Origin: Auricularia sp. M13
Lineage: Eukaryota > Basidiomycota > Agaricomycetes > Auriculariales > Auriculariaceae
Reading direction: 5' to 3'
Length of the DNA stretch: 64,000 nt
Assembly (NCBI GenBank): GCA_037042915.1
Contig: CM073194.1
Location: 4,340,001-4,404,000, forward strand
Shown here: positions 32,910 through 42,775 of the stretch, piece after piece
Numbering within the stretch: position 1 is the first letter of the stretch
Layout of the letters: every line of letters starts with the position of its first letter
Position numbers and translations under genes: made by a program
Notes under the pieces: model-generated
Database searches by the model: none
What the model saw: only the letters and a program-made list of their open reading frames with translations
Told to the model about the DNA's origin: nothing

Positions 32910-33329
32910 CTACGATGGGACTTCATATGAAATCTTATCGGAGCGTGCGATATCGACATCGAAGCCTGCCTCTGTATAAATATCTCCCTCTTCAGAGTAG
33001 CGGGGACGCTGAGGAGGAGGAGGAGGAGGAGGTGGTGGTGGTGGGGGAGGCTGTCTAGGACCGCCGCCTCCCATGGGTGGACGAGGCGGGAGCGTAATCC
33101 ATGGGTAGCTGGCTTCGTAAATGTCATCCCAAGCTCCAAGATAGCTGCAGTCTTTGGGGGACGGGGACGGAGGTGGTGGAGGAGGAGGAGGAGGATGCCT
33201 GGGTCCACCAATGCCGGGGCGAGGAGGGTACGGAATGAACGCGCCGTGAGATTTGAGGAAGTCCCGTTTCGTTGCTGTAGAAATAGCGGCGTGACGGTCG
33301 TGGACGCTTGAAAGTCGTGAGATAGGCAT
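32910..33329 (-). CDS. Proline-rich protein with an internal duplication (139 aa)
   Basis: The frame MPISRLSSVHDRHAAIS is followed by two similar modules: YPPRPGIGGPRHPPPPPP and LPPRPPMGGGGPRQPPPPPP, each flanked by acidic/aromatic spacers (SYLGAWDDIYEASYPW; YSEEGDIYTEAGFDVDIA). The polyproline runs are encoded by GGA/GGT microsatellites on the plus strand at about 33010-33050 and 33168-33195. There are no membrane spans. The retained frame across two expanded microsatellites and the repeated module argue for a real protein, but no family is recognised, so this is a tentative gene. Confidence 0.45.
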   Translation of the reverse strand: MPISRLSSVHDRHAAISTATKRDFLKSHGAFIPYPPRPGIGGPRHPPPPPPPPPSPSPKDCSYLGAWDDIYEASYPWITLPPRPPMGGGGPRQPPPPPPPPPPPPPQRPRYSEEGDIYTEAGFDVDIARSDKISYEVPS

Positions 33330-33394
33330 TTAGTCAATAATACGAGTAGTAGAGCCTAGGTAATTGAGAGGCTTAGTAGTGTAGAGGGATGACC

Positions 33395-33762
33395 TCAATC
33401 TGCTGCCCCTCTGGCTACTTTTGAAGCAGCCCCAGTGCATAGCTCGCCAGATTGTTTGCAGTGGATGAAACTCCTATCTGTGCAATGCAAATTCTCCAAG
33501 TTGCACGGCGGGGAGTTGCATTTGCACTGGCAGGTGTGCGAGACCAGAAAGATAGTGTTGACATGCATCTCGTCAATGCCCACTCCGCAAAGACAACGCC
33601 TTTGGCACAGTGATCGCAGCGGAAACTTAAGTTGGGCTCCAACGTCGGAGCAACGTTGTATGAGTTGGGCAGCGGCTCAGAGGGTTTAACTGGCAGTGCG
33701 TCAACGAATGCTGATACCTCGCTTTTCCCTGTCAAATTGATGACTGCCCTGATTACAAGCAA
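33395..33762 (-). CDS. Candidate Cys-rich protein, tentative
   Basis: Removing an intron of about 72 nt (from GTCTTTGCGG to CACCTGCCAG) joins YNVAPTLEPNLSFRCDHCAK to GVCKCNSPPCNLENLHC and then TDRSFIHCKQSGELCTG, giving about nine closely spaced cysteines before a stop at 33395. The N-terminal part (MLVIRAVINLTGKSEV...) has no signal peptide, so a further upstream exon is likely. The dense Cys pattern in only the spliced frame is the evidence. No family is recognised. Confidence 0.3.
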
Positions 33763-34840
33763 AGGAAAAGAAACATTGCGTTTGATTGGTTAGGGTCTGT
33801 ACCCGGTCCTCCCGAAGTGCGTTCGCGTCGCAGGCGGCAGTCAAAGAAGCAGTTTGCCACTATCCAGCTGTGACAATGATCCAATCGGCAGTACTGCTCA
33901 ACTGGCAGTGTCCCCAAAGAGGCACCGTCCTTGCTCATTGAACTAAAACGTCAACATGACCCGAATGCACAACTCTCATTATTAACCATACATACGATGC
34001 TTGTCTGCGCCGGGCTTTGCCTGCAAATCGGCCCGAGTACTACATCTTTCTGAATCTTTGCCATACCTTTTTCTACGCCGCAGTTTCAGTTCTCGACTTT
34101 GCGTCCGAGCTTGTATAGTTTCTCGCTGTGAGCGGATCGCGCAGGCTGCGTGAAGGTCCCTTGCTCGACGGTAATTGACCGAAGAACAGACGCTAGTAAT
34201 ATGCATTGGCGAGCTCCTTGATTCCTCCGGGCCAGTGCTCGAGCCAGTGAGCTAGCCATCATCTCGCATGCTACAAGTTGTGCAATCTCAAGCTCTCCAA
34301 GCGGATGTCCACGCGTTACATGGTCTCGCAACGCCCGGACATTCAGGACAATAACCACGGTTGCAGGAACCTGCAATTTGTCATCAACTCCGAGGGTAAC
34401 CGGCTTCCTCGGAGATCTTCGACATACTCATACGGTTCGGTCCAGGTAGACAGACGCTGCATATTGTTACATCATCCAAACGATGTGCCGATGCGATAAA
34501 CATGCCGGTGGCTAGGTTGCAACGGCGGACCTGAATGCACCAGTATTCACCTACGCCCATGCCTGACAGCCCTTTCAGCACTGCACTTGGGCTGATTCTG
34601 TGCCACGTTGCGAGAAATCAGGCCATGGTGTCATTTACCAAGCACGAGGATTCTTATACGAGCGGGTTTCCATCGACGGCTCTTTCGCTCGAGTATTTAC
34701 TCACAACTAAAATATTCTCATAGACTCGGAGTACAGTACCGTACGTTAATGTCAATCCAATCTTACCCTTCGCAACGGAAGATTCTTTGGATGCAGTACA
34801 TTACACAAGATATCCCATTGCCGGAACGACTGCCACGGTA
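33763..34840. other. Stretch without a convincing gene
   Basis: About 1.1 kb between the candidate Cys-rich gene and the zinc-finger gene. Short frames exist on both strands (for example a 96-codon minus frame ending at 34086), but none shows a domain, signal peptide or splice structure I can support. Confidence 0.3.
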
Positions 34841-36177
34841 TCAGGCGACAGCGCCGAGATCCAGCTTCAGCTCGTGCGCGACGCCCATGTCAATGGCCGG
34901 TCCCGGCAACACGGGACGTCTATACCAGCCTACAGGATGGTAGGGGTCGTCCGTTGGAGGTGGGTCCCAAGAATCGCGCTCCTCGACGCCTGGGCGGCGA
35001 CGCACAGGCGGGAGAGGGCACGGTGCTGTAAGCGCACCCGGATTCGGCGCCATGAGGGGGTAGCGATTTGCGCGGGTTGTCGATGCACATGCAGCAAGCA
35101 GAGACGCCGGCGGGAGCGGCTCTCGGGGCGATGGAGGGGGGAGCACACGGCTCTGCGTCAAGGGGCGCAGGTTCCGCGGAGGCCTCTCCGTAGAACCGGA
35201 ACCCGAGACGGGGCGAGTATTGAGACGCAGAATGGGTAGCCCTTCTCCAGCGCTCCCGTGCGATGCCAGGTGGCGCACCGCGTTTGGCCGCGTGGTGAAC
35301 GTCCTGCCGCACGTCGCGATCGGACATTTGTATGCTGGTGATGTCAGTCATCTGACCGTGGGAAAGTACAGCAAAGATGACACTTGCGTTTGGGTCCATC
35401 GTGGGTGCGCTGATGCACTCTGAAGCCATGCTCGCTGAGGAACGTTTTGGGGCAATATTGACAGCGGTACATGAGCGGAGGAGCTTCACTGCGCTGCTGT
35501 TGAGCATCCGACTCGAACGCTAGCGCTCGTCATGCGCACCTTAGACCTCCGTTGCCGACCAATGGTGGCGGGAATGGAGTTGCATCGACATAGCCCATAC
35601 GTTGACCCGGCGGAATCTCGAAAAGCAGAGGCGTGAAGCGGCTGTGGAATGGTGCATTCAAATCGGGAAATGCGTGGACGGGTGTCTGTATCGCTTGAGA
35701 TTCGGGCGGTGGTATCTCGATTGGTCTGTGCAGAGACACAGGGCTCTTCTGCATCGGAGCGACACAAGATGGGCCAGGGGTAAGGGACGAAGTGAGATAT
35801 GGCAGGTTCAGCGACAGAGACGGTCCGCGGCTGGCGGCATGGGGCGCTACTGCCACTGGCAGCATATCCTTGCTCTGAACAGAGCTGGGCACAAAATCCG
35901 CAGCGCTTTCATGACGAGCATCGCGGTTGGCTATGCCACGTGTCGGATAAACACCAGAGGACTCAGACGAGGTCTGCGCGCCATGCGGACGAGAAGGGTC
36001 GACACCCAGCGCGAACGCCGGAGAAGAGTAGTCCACAGGAATCGTCGCACTGTCCCGAATGTCGAGCTCGTTAAGCCTTGAATCGTCACTGTCCTGGCCA
36101 GATGCCGGTGGCTCGTTCTGCACGTGCGAAGGCGTCCCGAGCGCGTAAGCCAGCTCGCTCTCGTAGCCGACGGCCAT
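34841..36177 (-). CDS. C2H2 zinc-finger protein, likely transcription factor (416 aa)
   Basis: Three exons (36177-35540, 35488-35370, 35334-34841) join in frame. The N-terminal half is a disordered Ser/Pro region (MAVGYESELAYALGTPSH...PPGQRMGYVDATPFPP). Two fingers follow: YRCQYCPKTF with HGFRVHQRTH (C-x2-C-x12-H-x3-H), then YKCPIATCGRTF with PNAVRHLASH (C-x4-C-x12-H-x3-H). The two introns fall just before finger 1 and between the fingers. The C-terminal tail is Pro-rich and ends LKLDLGAVA. Two adjacent fingers of this type usually bind DNA in the nucleus. The target genes are unknown. An upstream exon may belong to it, because the ORF at 36540-36998 ends at a consensus donor. Confidence 0.75.
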
Positions 36178-36539
36178 GTCGCTGCGCGTCGTTGGGCGAG
36201 ACCGGGTGAAAAAGAGGAGCAGCTTCTCGAATTCAAGAACAAGGTTCTCGATGCTAGGCTACCGGGCGCTTTCCTCCCGCGTTTCGATGTACTTCTTTGC
36301 GGCTATTGGCACGCGATTGACACCTTCGGCGTTGACAGCGTTGCTAATGGGGCAATGGGATCTGAGAATATGGTTAGAAGTGCTCTCAAGAACGTCATAG
36401 CATGGAGCCATATCTCAATTGACGAAGCAAAGGGCAAATGCATGGGAACCCCGATTTCCTCGTGACGGGACACTTGCACTCGGGATTTGAGTTATATTGC
36501 ACTGATTCAAAGTTCAATCCAGAAATCATGGAATATTGC
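36178..36539. other. Gap between the zinc-finger gene and the next ORF
   Basis: About 360 bp. It is either the zinc-finger promoter or, if the ORF to the right is an upstream exon, a long intron. No other signal is seen. Confidence 0.3.
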
Positions 36540-36998
36540 TTACCTGAAAGGCTTGGCAGAGGTTGGGCTGGCGCTTGCAGCTACGTAGTGCCGCCGTCGC
36601 GGGATACTATGGTCTTTAATGCCGCCCCGCGGTACAAAAGCCGTTGGACAAACACGAAATACACTGTCTGTCTTGGGGTTTATTCGGGATACAGCCTGCG
36701 TGGATATGAGCGCCTGCATAAAAGCATAGTGGTACTTACGAGCGAATTCCGTTGAAGCAGGTACCGGAATAGACTTCCTTGCGATCGACTTCCCTGCAAT
36801 TGAATATCCGAGCACGCTTTCTGCATCTGGCAATGTCACGAGTGCGCAGTAAACCAGCATATTTTCCCCTTCAGCTTTTTGTTCGACGGGGCGCTTAGCA
36901 TTCAGCAGTGTTGTAAAATCCTCGGACACATGGTCGAGCGCCTTGCCGTAGTCGTTGCAGATATCCCAGAACCCGCGGTTATGCGAGGTCGTCTTCAT
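36540..36998 (-). CDS. Hypothetical protein or upstream exon (152 codons)
   Basis: The frame begins MKTTSHNRGFWDICNDYG and includes KALDHVSEDFTTLLNAKRPV and LVYCALVTLPDAESVLGYSI. Composition looks like ordinary protein. No domain recognised. Just before its stop the sequence TTTCAG|GTAAGC is a consensus 5' splice site, which suggests the frame is an exon joined to something downstream, perhaps the zinc-finger gene that starts at 36177 on the same strand. Confidence 0.35.
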   Translation of the reverse strand: MKTTSHNRGFWDICNDYGKALDHVSEDFTTLLNAKRPVEQKAEGENMLVYCALVTLPDAESVLGYSIAGKSIARKSIPVPASTEFARKYHYAFMQALISTQAVSRINPKTDSVFRVCPTAFVPRGGIKDHSIPRRRHYVAASASPTSAKPFR

Positions 36999-38788
36999 TC
37001 ATTTAAGGACTCGTGCTGCAGTGCGAATATGAAGTCCACCCGCGAAAAGCACGATGGTCGCCCAGCGCTCGAGCTCTTTGCTGCAGAACGGGGAGATAGC
37101 GCAACACCTGCCGACGGCGCAGCTCTGGTAAGCCATACAGCTCCTGGACACGCGAGTGATACTGAGAACGCCTCAGGAAGGAGCCAGGTGAGCTGTCGAA
37201 CAGAAGTTGGAGTCCCCGTTCCGCAGGCACAACTCGCAAGTGCCCACCGAGGCCGAAGATAGGGGGACCCACACACCCACCGCCTCCGCCGCCTCCTCCT
37301 CCTCCTCCTCCGCAGACTCCACCGAAGAAGCAGCTTCTGGAAACCATACGGTAGGCCAGAACGCGGACGCTGGATGACCCTTGGTCTGTAGCTATAGCCG
37401 CGCGGGTGCATGTACTGTAGATGTAGCATAGAGTGACTCGGAGTTCCCTTGAGCCCTGTAGAGTCCTTCGACATGCTGAACGTCTCCTGTAGCATCGCAC
37501 CTCCTATTGTAGCATATCATAACTCAGATTCAGACGTTTTTTATCACAGAAACGTCGGGATGCATCCCGTTCTCGTGCTTTAGACGGGGCGGGCATCAAA
37601 ACATAGCCGCCAACGACGAGCCGCACTCACAGCGAAGACGATTTCCGTCGGCGGCGGCTCTACGACTCGCCTCGAAGAAGAAGCCGCATCCCATCCGGAA
37701 TCCAGGCACAGCGCGCGCGAGCGCTTGCAAGAAGGGCACGCAAGCAAGTTGCAACAGGAAACCGACCAGCAGAGTAGGCGAGCAACGAGACCGAGTGCTC
37801 GCGAGCAACACCATGATACCGAGCACGTGCGACTAGCAAAGCACCATGATTCCGAGCGTTGCGGCCAGAGCAAGCGAGCACCATAAGACCAATCGCCAGG
37901 CAAGCACCACGCCCAAAGCGCAAGCAGCTGCGAGAATACGTGCGTAGCGCGCAAATGCAATCCGCAAATACTGTAGCCAGGGAGCAAGGCGCCTTGACCC
38001 GACTGCAAGAGCAAGCCCGCGTTGCTCAGGGATCAGCAATTTCCGACCGCTCCGAGCGAAGAATACTGCGCAGCTCCGAGTAAAGCATGCCGCGCAGCTG
38101 ACAATAGGTAGACGCACGGTCCACGTCAATAGGCTCGCGCTTTTAACACAAAGTGCGTGACACTGACAGTCAGTCAGGAAGACAGATGTCAACCAATTAC
38201 AGCTCCGCCACAGCGTGTCAAGTCCGCTGCGCACGACCAAGTCCGAAGCCTCATGATCAGCGCACACATTGAAGACATCCCTGATCCGCGACATCGTCGA
38301 TTACGACCGCGCGACGGACCAATATGTACATGATAAGCATTCACTCATAACACTCATTACAATGCAAAAGCGCCATGGACGCAAAAGGGACCCAGGGGGG
38401 GAGGATGGTGTACGTATGTATGTATGCCGAAGCTGTAGGGAACTATGTATCCGCGACACAATACGAAAACGTAGCTACGTATGCAGGGCAGAGAGAAAAG
38501 AAGACGAGCAACACAAATCAGTCGGATGAGGATTCAGAGGGGAAAACACGATACGGAGACGAGCAGAGCGGACGCGGACGAGAGAGAGAAACGAGCGGCA
38601 GGGATGGTAGCAATGCTGGGGGTAAAAGGCGAGTGTGGCGGCGCAACTCTATCGCAATAAGGAAAATAACGGTGTAATATGAGGTGGAGCCGAAGTGTGT
38701 GGTGAAACGAACAACGCGCACGCGCGCGCCCCGCCTTCGCCCAGATGCCTTTGCCTTGCCGCTGCAATTAGATCTCTGCCGTCGTCTT
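36999..38788. other. Gene-poor stretch with microsatellite and degenerate short repeats
   Basis: About 1.8 kb. A CCT/CCG-type microsatellite lies at about 37276-37325. From 37700 to 38110 the plus strand is dense in variants of AGCAAG, CGAGCAC and ACCATGAT; for instance CACCATGATACCGAGCACG and CACCATGATTCCGAGCG recur near 37808 and 37841. Open frames cross this region on both strands, but they have skewed composition and no motif. The right end (from about 38680) should be the PMA1 3' UTR. Confidence 0.4.
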
Positions 38789-41700
38789 CTATACCGCCTG
38801 CGTGCGGCTCGCGCTGCGCGCGAGCGTCTGTCCCGTATGGTGCGCCTGGATCGACCCGAAGCGCTGCAACTCCGTGTTGCTCATCTTGACCACCTTGCCG
38901 CCGAAGCCCACGCGGCGCGCCGCGCGGCGGATGAAGCCGACACGGTTCGAGTACAAGCTCTCGTGGATCGACGCCGCGCGAGACTGCGTGCGCGACAGCG
39001 GGTGGCCCTCGTCGCGCGCGCGCGCCTGGGCAGCAACCTCCTCCATCGCCAGGCGCTGCTTGCGCTCGCGCAGGTACTTGATGACAGTAGCCTTCATCGC
39101 GAACTTGATCAAGTCAAGCGGGATGAACCAGATGATGTTCTACAAGCACGCATCAGCACAGCGACATGGGCACCACACAAGAACAGCCAGACGCACCCAA
39201 ACCCAGACAATGCCAATCCAAGCGCCCGAGATGCCGTGGATAGCAGTGAAGCCCCAGTTGGCGTACGCGGCGATGATGGACGAGATGACCTGCGCGACGA
39301 CGAACGCGCCCAGGAGCGCGAACGACGGGCGCTCCATGAAGAAGAATCCATGCGAACGCGTCACGAAGATGAGCGCCTGCGAGATGATCGCCACCTGGAG
39401 GTAGATGACCATGTGCAGCTCGGGATCGTTCGCGTCCGCGCGGCTCGCCGTCTTCTTGCCCGACAGGGTGACACCGAACTTATCCTGGAAGAACGTCGTC
39501 TCGAGGATGATGATGACAAGCGCGACACTGACAAGAAACGGTCAGTCTCAGCCAAAGTACCACTGAAGGATGCAGGACGTACGTCGAGATGGTGAGGTAC
39601 AACCCATAGGCCACAGCGTACGCAAAGATCTCCGCCAAGTCCCACGAATCGGGCGTGTTGCTGGGCAGGACGCGGTCGACCGAGAGCGTCATGATCGTGC
39701 CGTCGTTGAGCAGCGCAATGATCAGGATCATGAACGGCGGGAAGTCGAACTTGTACGCGAACGCCAGGATAGCGAAGCACACGACGATACGGATGGTCAC
39801 GGCGCAAGCGTAGATCGAGTAGTTGCGCATACGCTGGAAGATGATACGCGAACCACGGATGGCGTGCACACTGCACAACAATCAGCTCCAACCCCAAAAG
39901 AAAGACGGAAAAATAAACGCACATCGTCGACAGACCAGGCTCCGTGAGGACGATATCGGCGGCACCACGGGCAGCATCGGTCGCACCCTCGACGGCAATA
40001 CCGACGTTCGCACGAGACAGCGCAGGCGCATCGTTCGCACCGTCGCCCGTCATCGCGCACAGGTGTCCAAGGGCCTGCAGACGCTTGACGATCTCGTACT
40101 TGTGCTCGGGGTAGACTCCAGCGAAACCGTCGGCGTCCATGATCATCTCGTCGAGCGAGCGGAACTTCGAGTCCGGCGGCGGGCCGTCCTTGAGCACCTG
40201 CGCGGGGTACATGTGCGTGCCCAGTCCAAGACGGCGGCCAGTCTCCTTGGCGATGGCAAGCTGGTCGCCAGTCACCATCTTGACGCGGACACCCAGGGCG
40301 ATGGCGTCGTCGATGGTCTGCTTCGTGTCCTCGCGCGGCGGGTCGAAGATGGCGAGCAGGCCGATGAGCTCGAAGCCATTGCCCTCAGCCTCAGGGTCGT
40401 CGCCGTCAATCTCCTCGTACGCCACAGCGAGCGAGCGCAGACCACGGCTAGCGAACTCCTCGACGTCGGCGGTGAGGCGGTCCTCGAGCTCGTCGGTCTT
40501 GTTGCGCGTCACCAGCTCCATGATAGCGCCAGTCATGCCCTTGGAGACGCGCTTGAGCTTGCCAGTGGACTCCTCGCGGTACGTGATCTCCGTGCGCTTG
40601 TCGACAGGGTTGAACGGCTTGAAGTCGAGCAGCTTGATGCCGGCGCGCGCCTTGGCCGGGTCCGCAAGGGAGCCGACAACGCAGGTGTCGATCGCGTCCT
40701 GGTTCTCTGTGCGCGACGCGTAGGCTGAGAGCAGGATGACATCGTCGCTGGAGAAGGGGCCGTAGGTCTTGACGAGCTGCTTGTCGATGGTCAACTTGTT
40801 GGTCGTCAGAGTACCGGTCTTGTCCGAGCACAAGATGGTGACACCAGCAAGCTCCTCGATGGCCGTGATACGCGTGACGATGGCCTTGTGCTTGGCGAGC
40901 TGCTGGGCGCCGACGGCGAGCGTGACAGAGAGCACGGTGGGCATGGCAATGGGAATGCCACCAATCAAGAGCACCAGGATGTTGTCGAGGCCACGGCGGT
41001 AATGATACCTGAACCCAGCGTAAAGCACGAGGATCTCAGCGACGACGAAGATGCCGATAGCGACGAGGCAGAACGAGCCGATCTGGGCGAGAATCTTCTG
41101 CAAGTGGCCGGTGGTGTCGTCGTCCTGGCCGACGAGCGAGGCAGCGCGGCCGAAGAAGGTGTTGGCGCCAGTCGAGATGACGACACCCTCAGCCTCACCC
41201 TGCTTGCAAGTCGAGCCGGAGAAGCACTGGTCGCCCTCCTTCTTGGAGACGGGGAGCGACTCGCCGGTGAGCGCGGCCTGGTCGATGGACACGTTGATGG
41301 CCTCGACGAGACGGCAGTCGGCGGGGACTACGTCGCCGATCTTGAAGTTGATCATGTCACCGGGCACGAGCTCTGCGCTGTCGATCTCCTGCAGCTTGCC
41401 GTCGCGGCGGACCTGGGCCTTGGGGGCAAGCGAGTCCATGAGGGCCTTGACGGCGTTGCCGGCGTTGCGCTCCTCGTAAAAGCCGATGGTCGAGTTGATG
41501 ATGAGCAGCAGGACGATACCGACGAAATCCTGCCAGTCAGGCGGACGGTGCTCGCCGTTGGAGAGGGCGATGGCGACGAGTGCGGCAGCCTCCATGACCC
41601 AGGACAGCGGGTTCCACATGAAACTCAAGAACTGCGAGATGGAAAAAAAATGAGGGTTTAGATAACGGATCAAAGGGCCGGTAGGAGCGAGATTACTCGC

Positions 41701-42143
41701 CTGGAGGAACGGGTTCTGCTCCTCGGACTCGAGCTTGTTGGGGCCGAAGAGCTCGAGCCGGCGCTTGGCCTCCTCCGAGTCGAGTCCCTCGCCCGTGCAC
41801 TGCAGCAGCTTGAAGACGTCGTCGATGACGACGGTCTCGAGGTCGACCTTTTCCTTGTCGTACAGGTCCTCGGCCTTGAGCTCGATCTGGGTTGCGGGGA
41901 CAGTCAGCGGGTGCGGGCGGGAGATATAGGGACGGGCGCGTACCTGGCTCATGTCGACGTTGATCTCTGCACCCAAAAAATCAGTGAATAATCGCAGGAT
42001 AATGCGGGCAGCGACGGACGGGTGGCCTTGTTCTCGTCATGGGTAAACTCCTTGTACTCGCGCTTTTGCTTTTCCTCTGCCGGCGGGGCACCCGCTTCGG
42101 GGTTGGTGGTAGGACCTGCCTCCTTTTCGACGGGCTCAGACAT
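38789..42143 (-). CDS. PMA1: Plasma-membrane H+-ATPase (P3A-type)
   Basis: The N-terminus [20 protein letters not shown] is polar. Then come [20 protein letters not shown]1-M2 ([39 protein letters not shown]), the actuator motif LTGESLP, the phosphorylation site CSDKTGTLT, nucleotide-binding [18 protein letters not shown], the hinge [19 protein letters not shown], and late membrane segments including [20 protein letters not shown]. The C-terminus, about 105 residues after the last span, has Arg/Ser-rich stretches ([16 protein letters not shown]) and ends in RSASRTQAV, the autoinhibitory tail in this family. It pumps protons out of the cell and energises uptake. Introns include one with GC-AG ends at 41700-41632 and others near 39940, 39590 and 39180. 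Length is about 990 aa. All catalytic motifs are intact. Confidence 0.95.
41632..41700 (-). other. PMA1: GC-AG intron in PMA1 (69 nt)
   Basis: Fungal Pma1 proteins read [13 protein letters not shown] without a break. Here FLQ and FLSF are separated by 69 nt that start GCGAGT on the minus strand and end CATCTCGCAG, with a CTAAAC branch motif and a pyrimidine run before the acceptor. The length is a multiple of three and there is no stop in frame, so a retained copy would add 23 residues just before the first membrane span. Confidence 0.8.
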
Positions 42144-42364
42144 GCCGGGCGGCGGAGAGATGGAGTTGGGGGTTGCGTATGGCGGCGGCGGACAACGGGT
42201 GGACGGGGGCGACGGGGGCGGGGGGCGACGACGGCTGGCGGGCAGGCGGGGTGGGGAAAGAAAGAGTGCCGCGCGACCGCTCCGTCTTTTCTAGCCATCA
42301 CCGGGGCCAAACACGGACAAATATTCTCCTCGAAAAAATAGATTGATAGGAGTACAAAATAATT

Positions 42365-42775
42365 CTACGGCACAGGCTGGTTCGCAAACCGTTCCCTGTC
42401 CTTGCTCCGCTCCATTGCTGCATAGTAGCATAGTGAGCACGGGAGCCCGCAAGTGAAAAAAGGGACGGACGGTTGTAATGCAGCAGTTTTTCAATCAGGT
42501 CGACGTGCGTCAATATCATGCGCCGGCAGCAGTACCGCCGGAGCCCCAGCTCGTCCATGGCCTCGCTGGCAGTCGTCTCATTATCAGTGCGCGTGTCCTG
42601 GGCCGCCTGAGACTGGCATGCACGCACCCCTCGGACTTGTCCGTCGCCAGCAGCTCCAGGTACCGGTTCCACTTGTCGCCCAGCACCTTGCCGCACGAGA
42701 AGCAGCGCACGGGGATAATCTGCTCCAGCAGTCAGCCCAGCCAGCCAGCGCAGCATGCACCCGCCTACCCACCAT
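42365..42775 (-). CDS. RPB10: RNA polymerase I/II/III shared subunit Rpb10
   Basis: Four coding exons (42775-42773, 42719-42628, 42565-42471, 42417-42365) give 80 aa. The first contains only the ATG. Joined, the protein starts [18 protein letters not shown] with the first zinc-binding CxxC, continues to LDELG-type [19 protein letters not shown] with the second Cys pair, then [19 protein letters not shown]. This matches Rpb10 throughout, including the family's NP(L/M)E end; the tail ERFANQPVP makes it about ten residues longer than the yeast protein (70 aa). It is a core structural zinc protein of all three nuclear RNA polymerases. The stop is 221 bp upstream of the PMA1 start, on the same strand. 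Confidence 0.92.

Noticed and set aside
37003-37500. Minus-strand frame with a long poly-Gly run
   Set aside because: The Gly run is a microsatellite translation and the flanks show no domain or splice support.
37833-38294. Minus-strand frame of 153 codons with hydrophobic stretches
   Set aside because: It overlaps the degenerate repeat field; hydrophobicity comes from repeated GCTTGC/GCTCGG words rather than a membrane-protein pattern.
39823-41661. Long plus-strand open frames opposite PMA1 (39823-40728 and 40888-41661)
   Set aside because: They lie exactly antisense to highly conserved ATPase exons, have skewed Arg/Asp/Val composition and no motif; they are shadows of the codon bias in PMA1.
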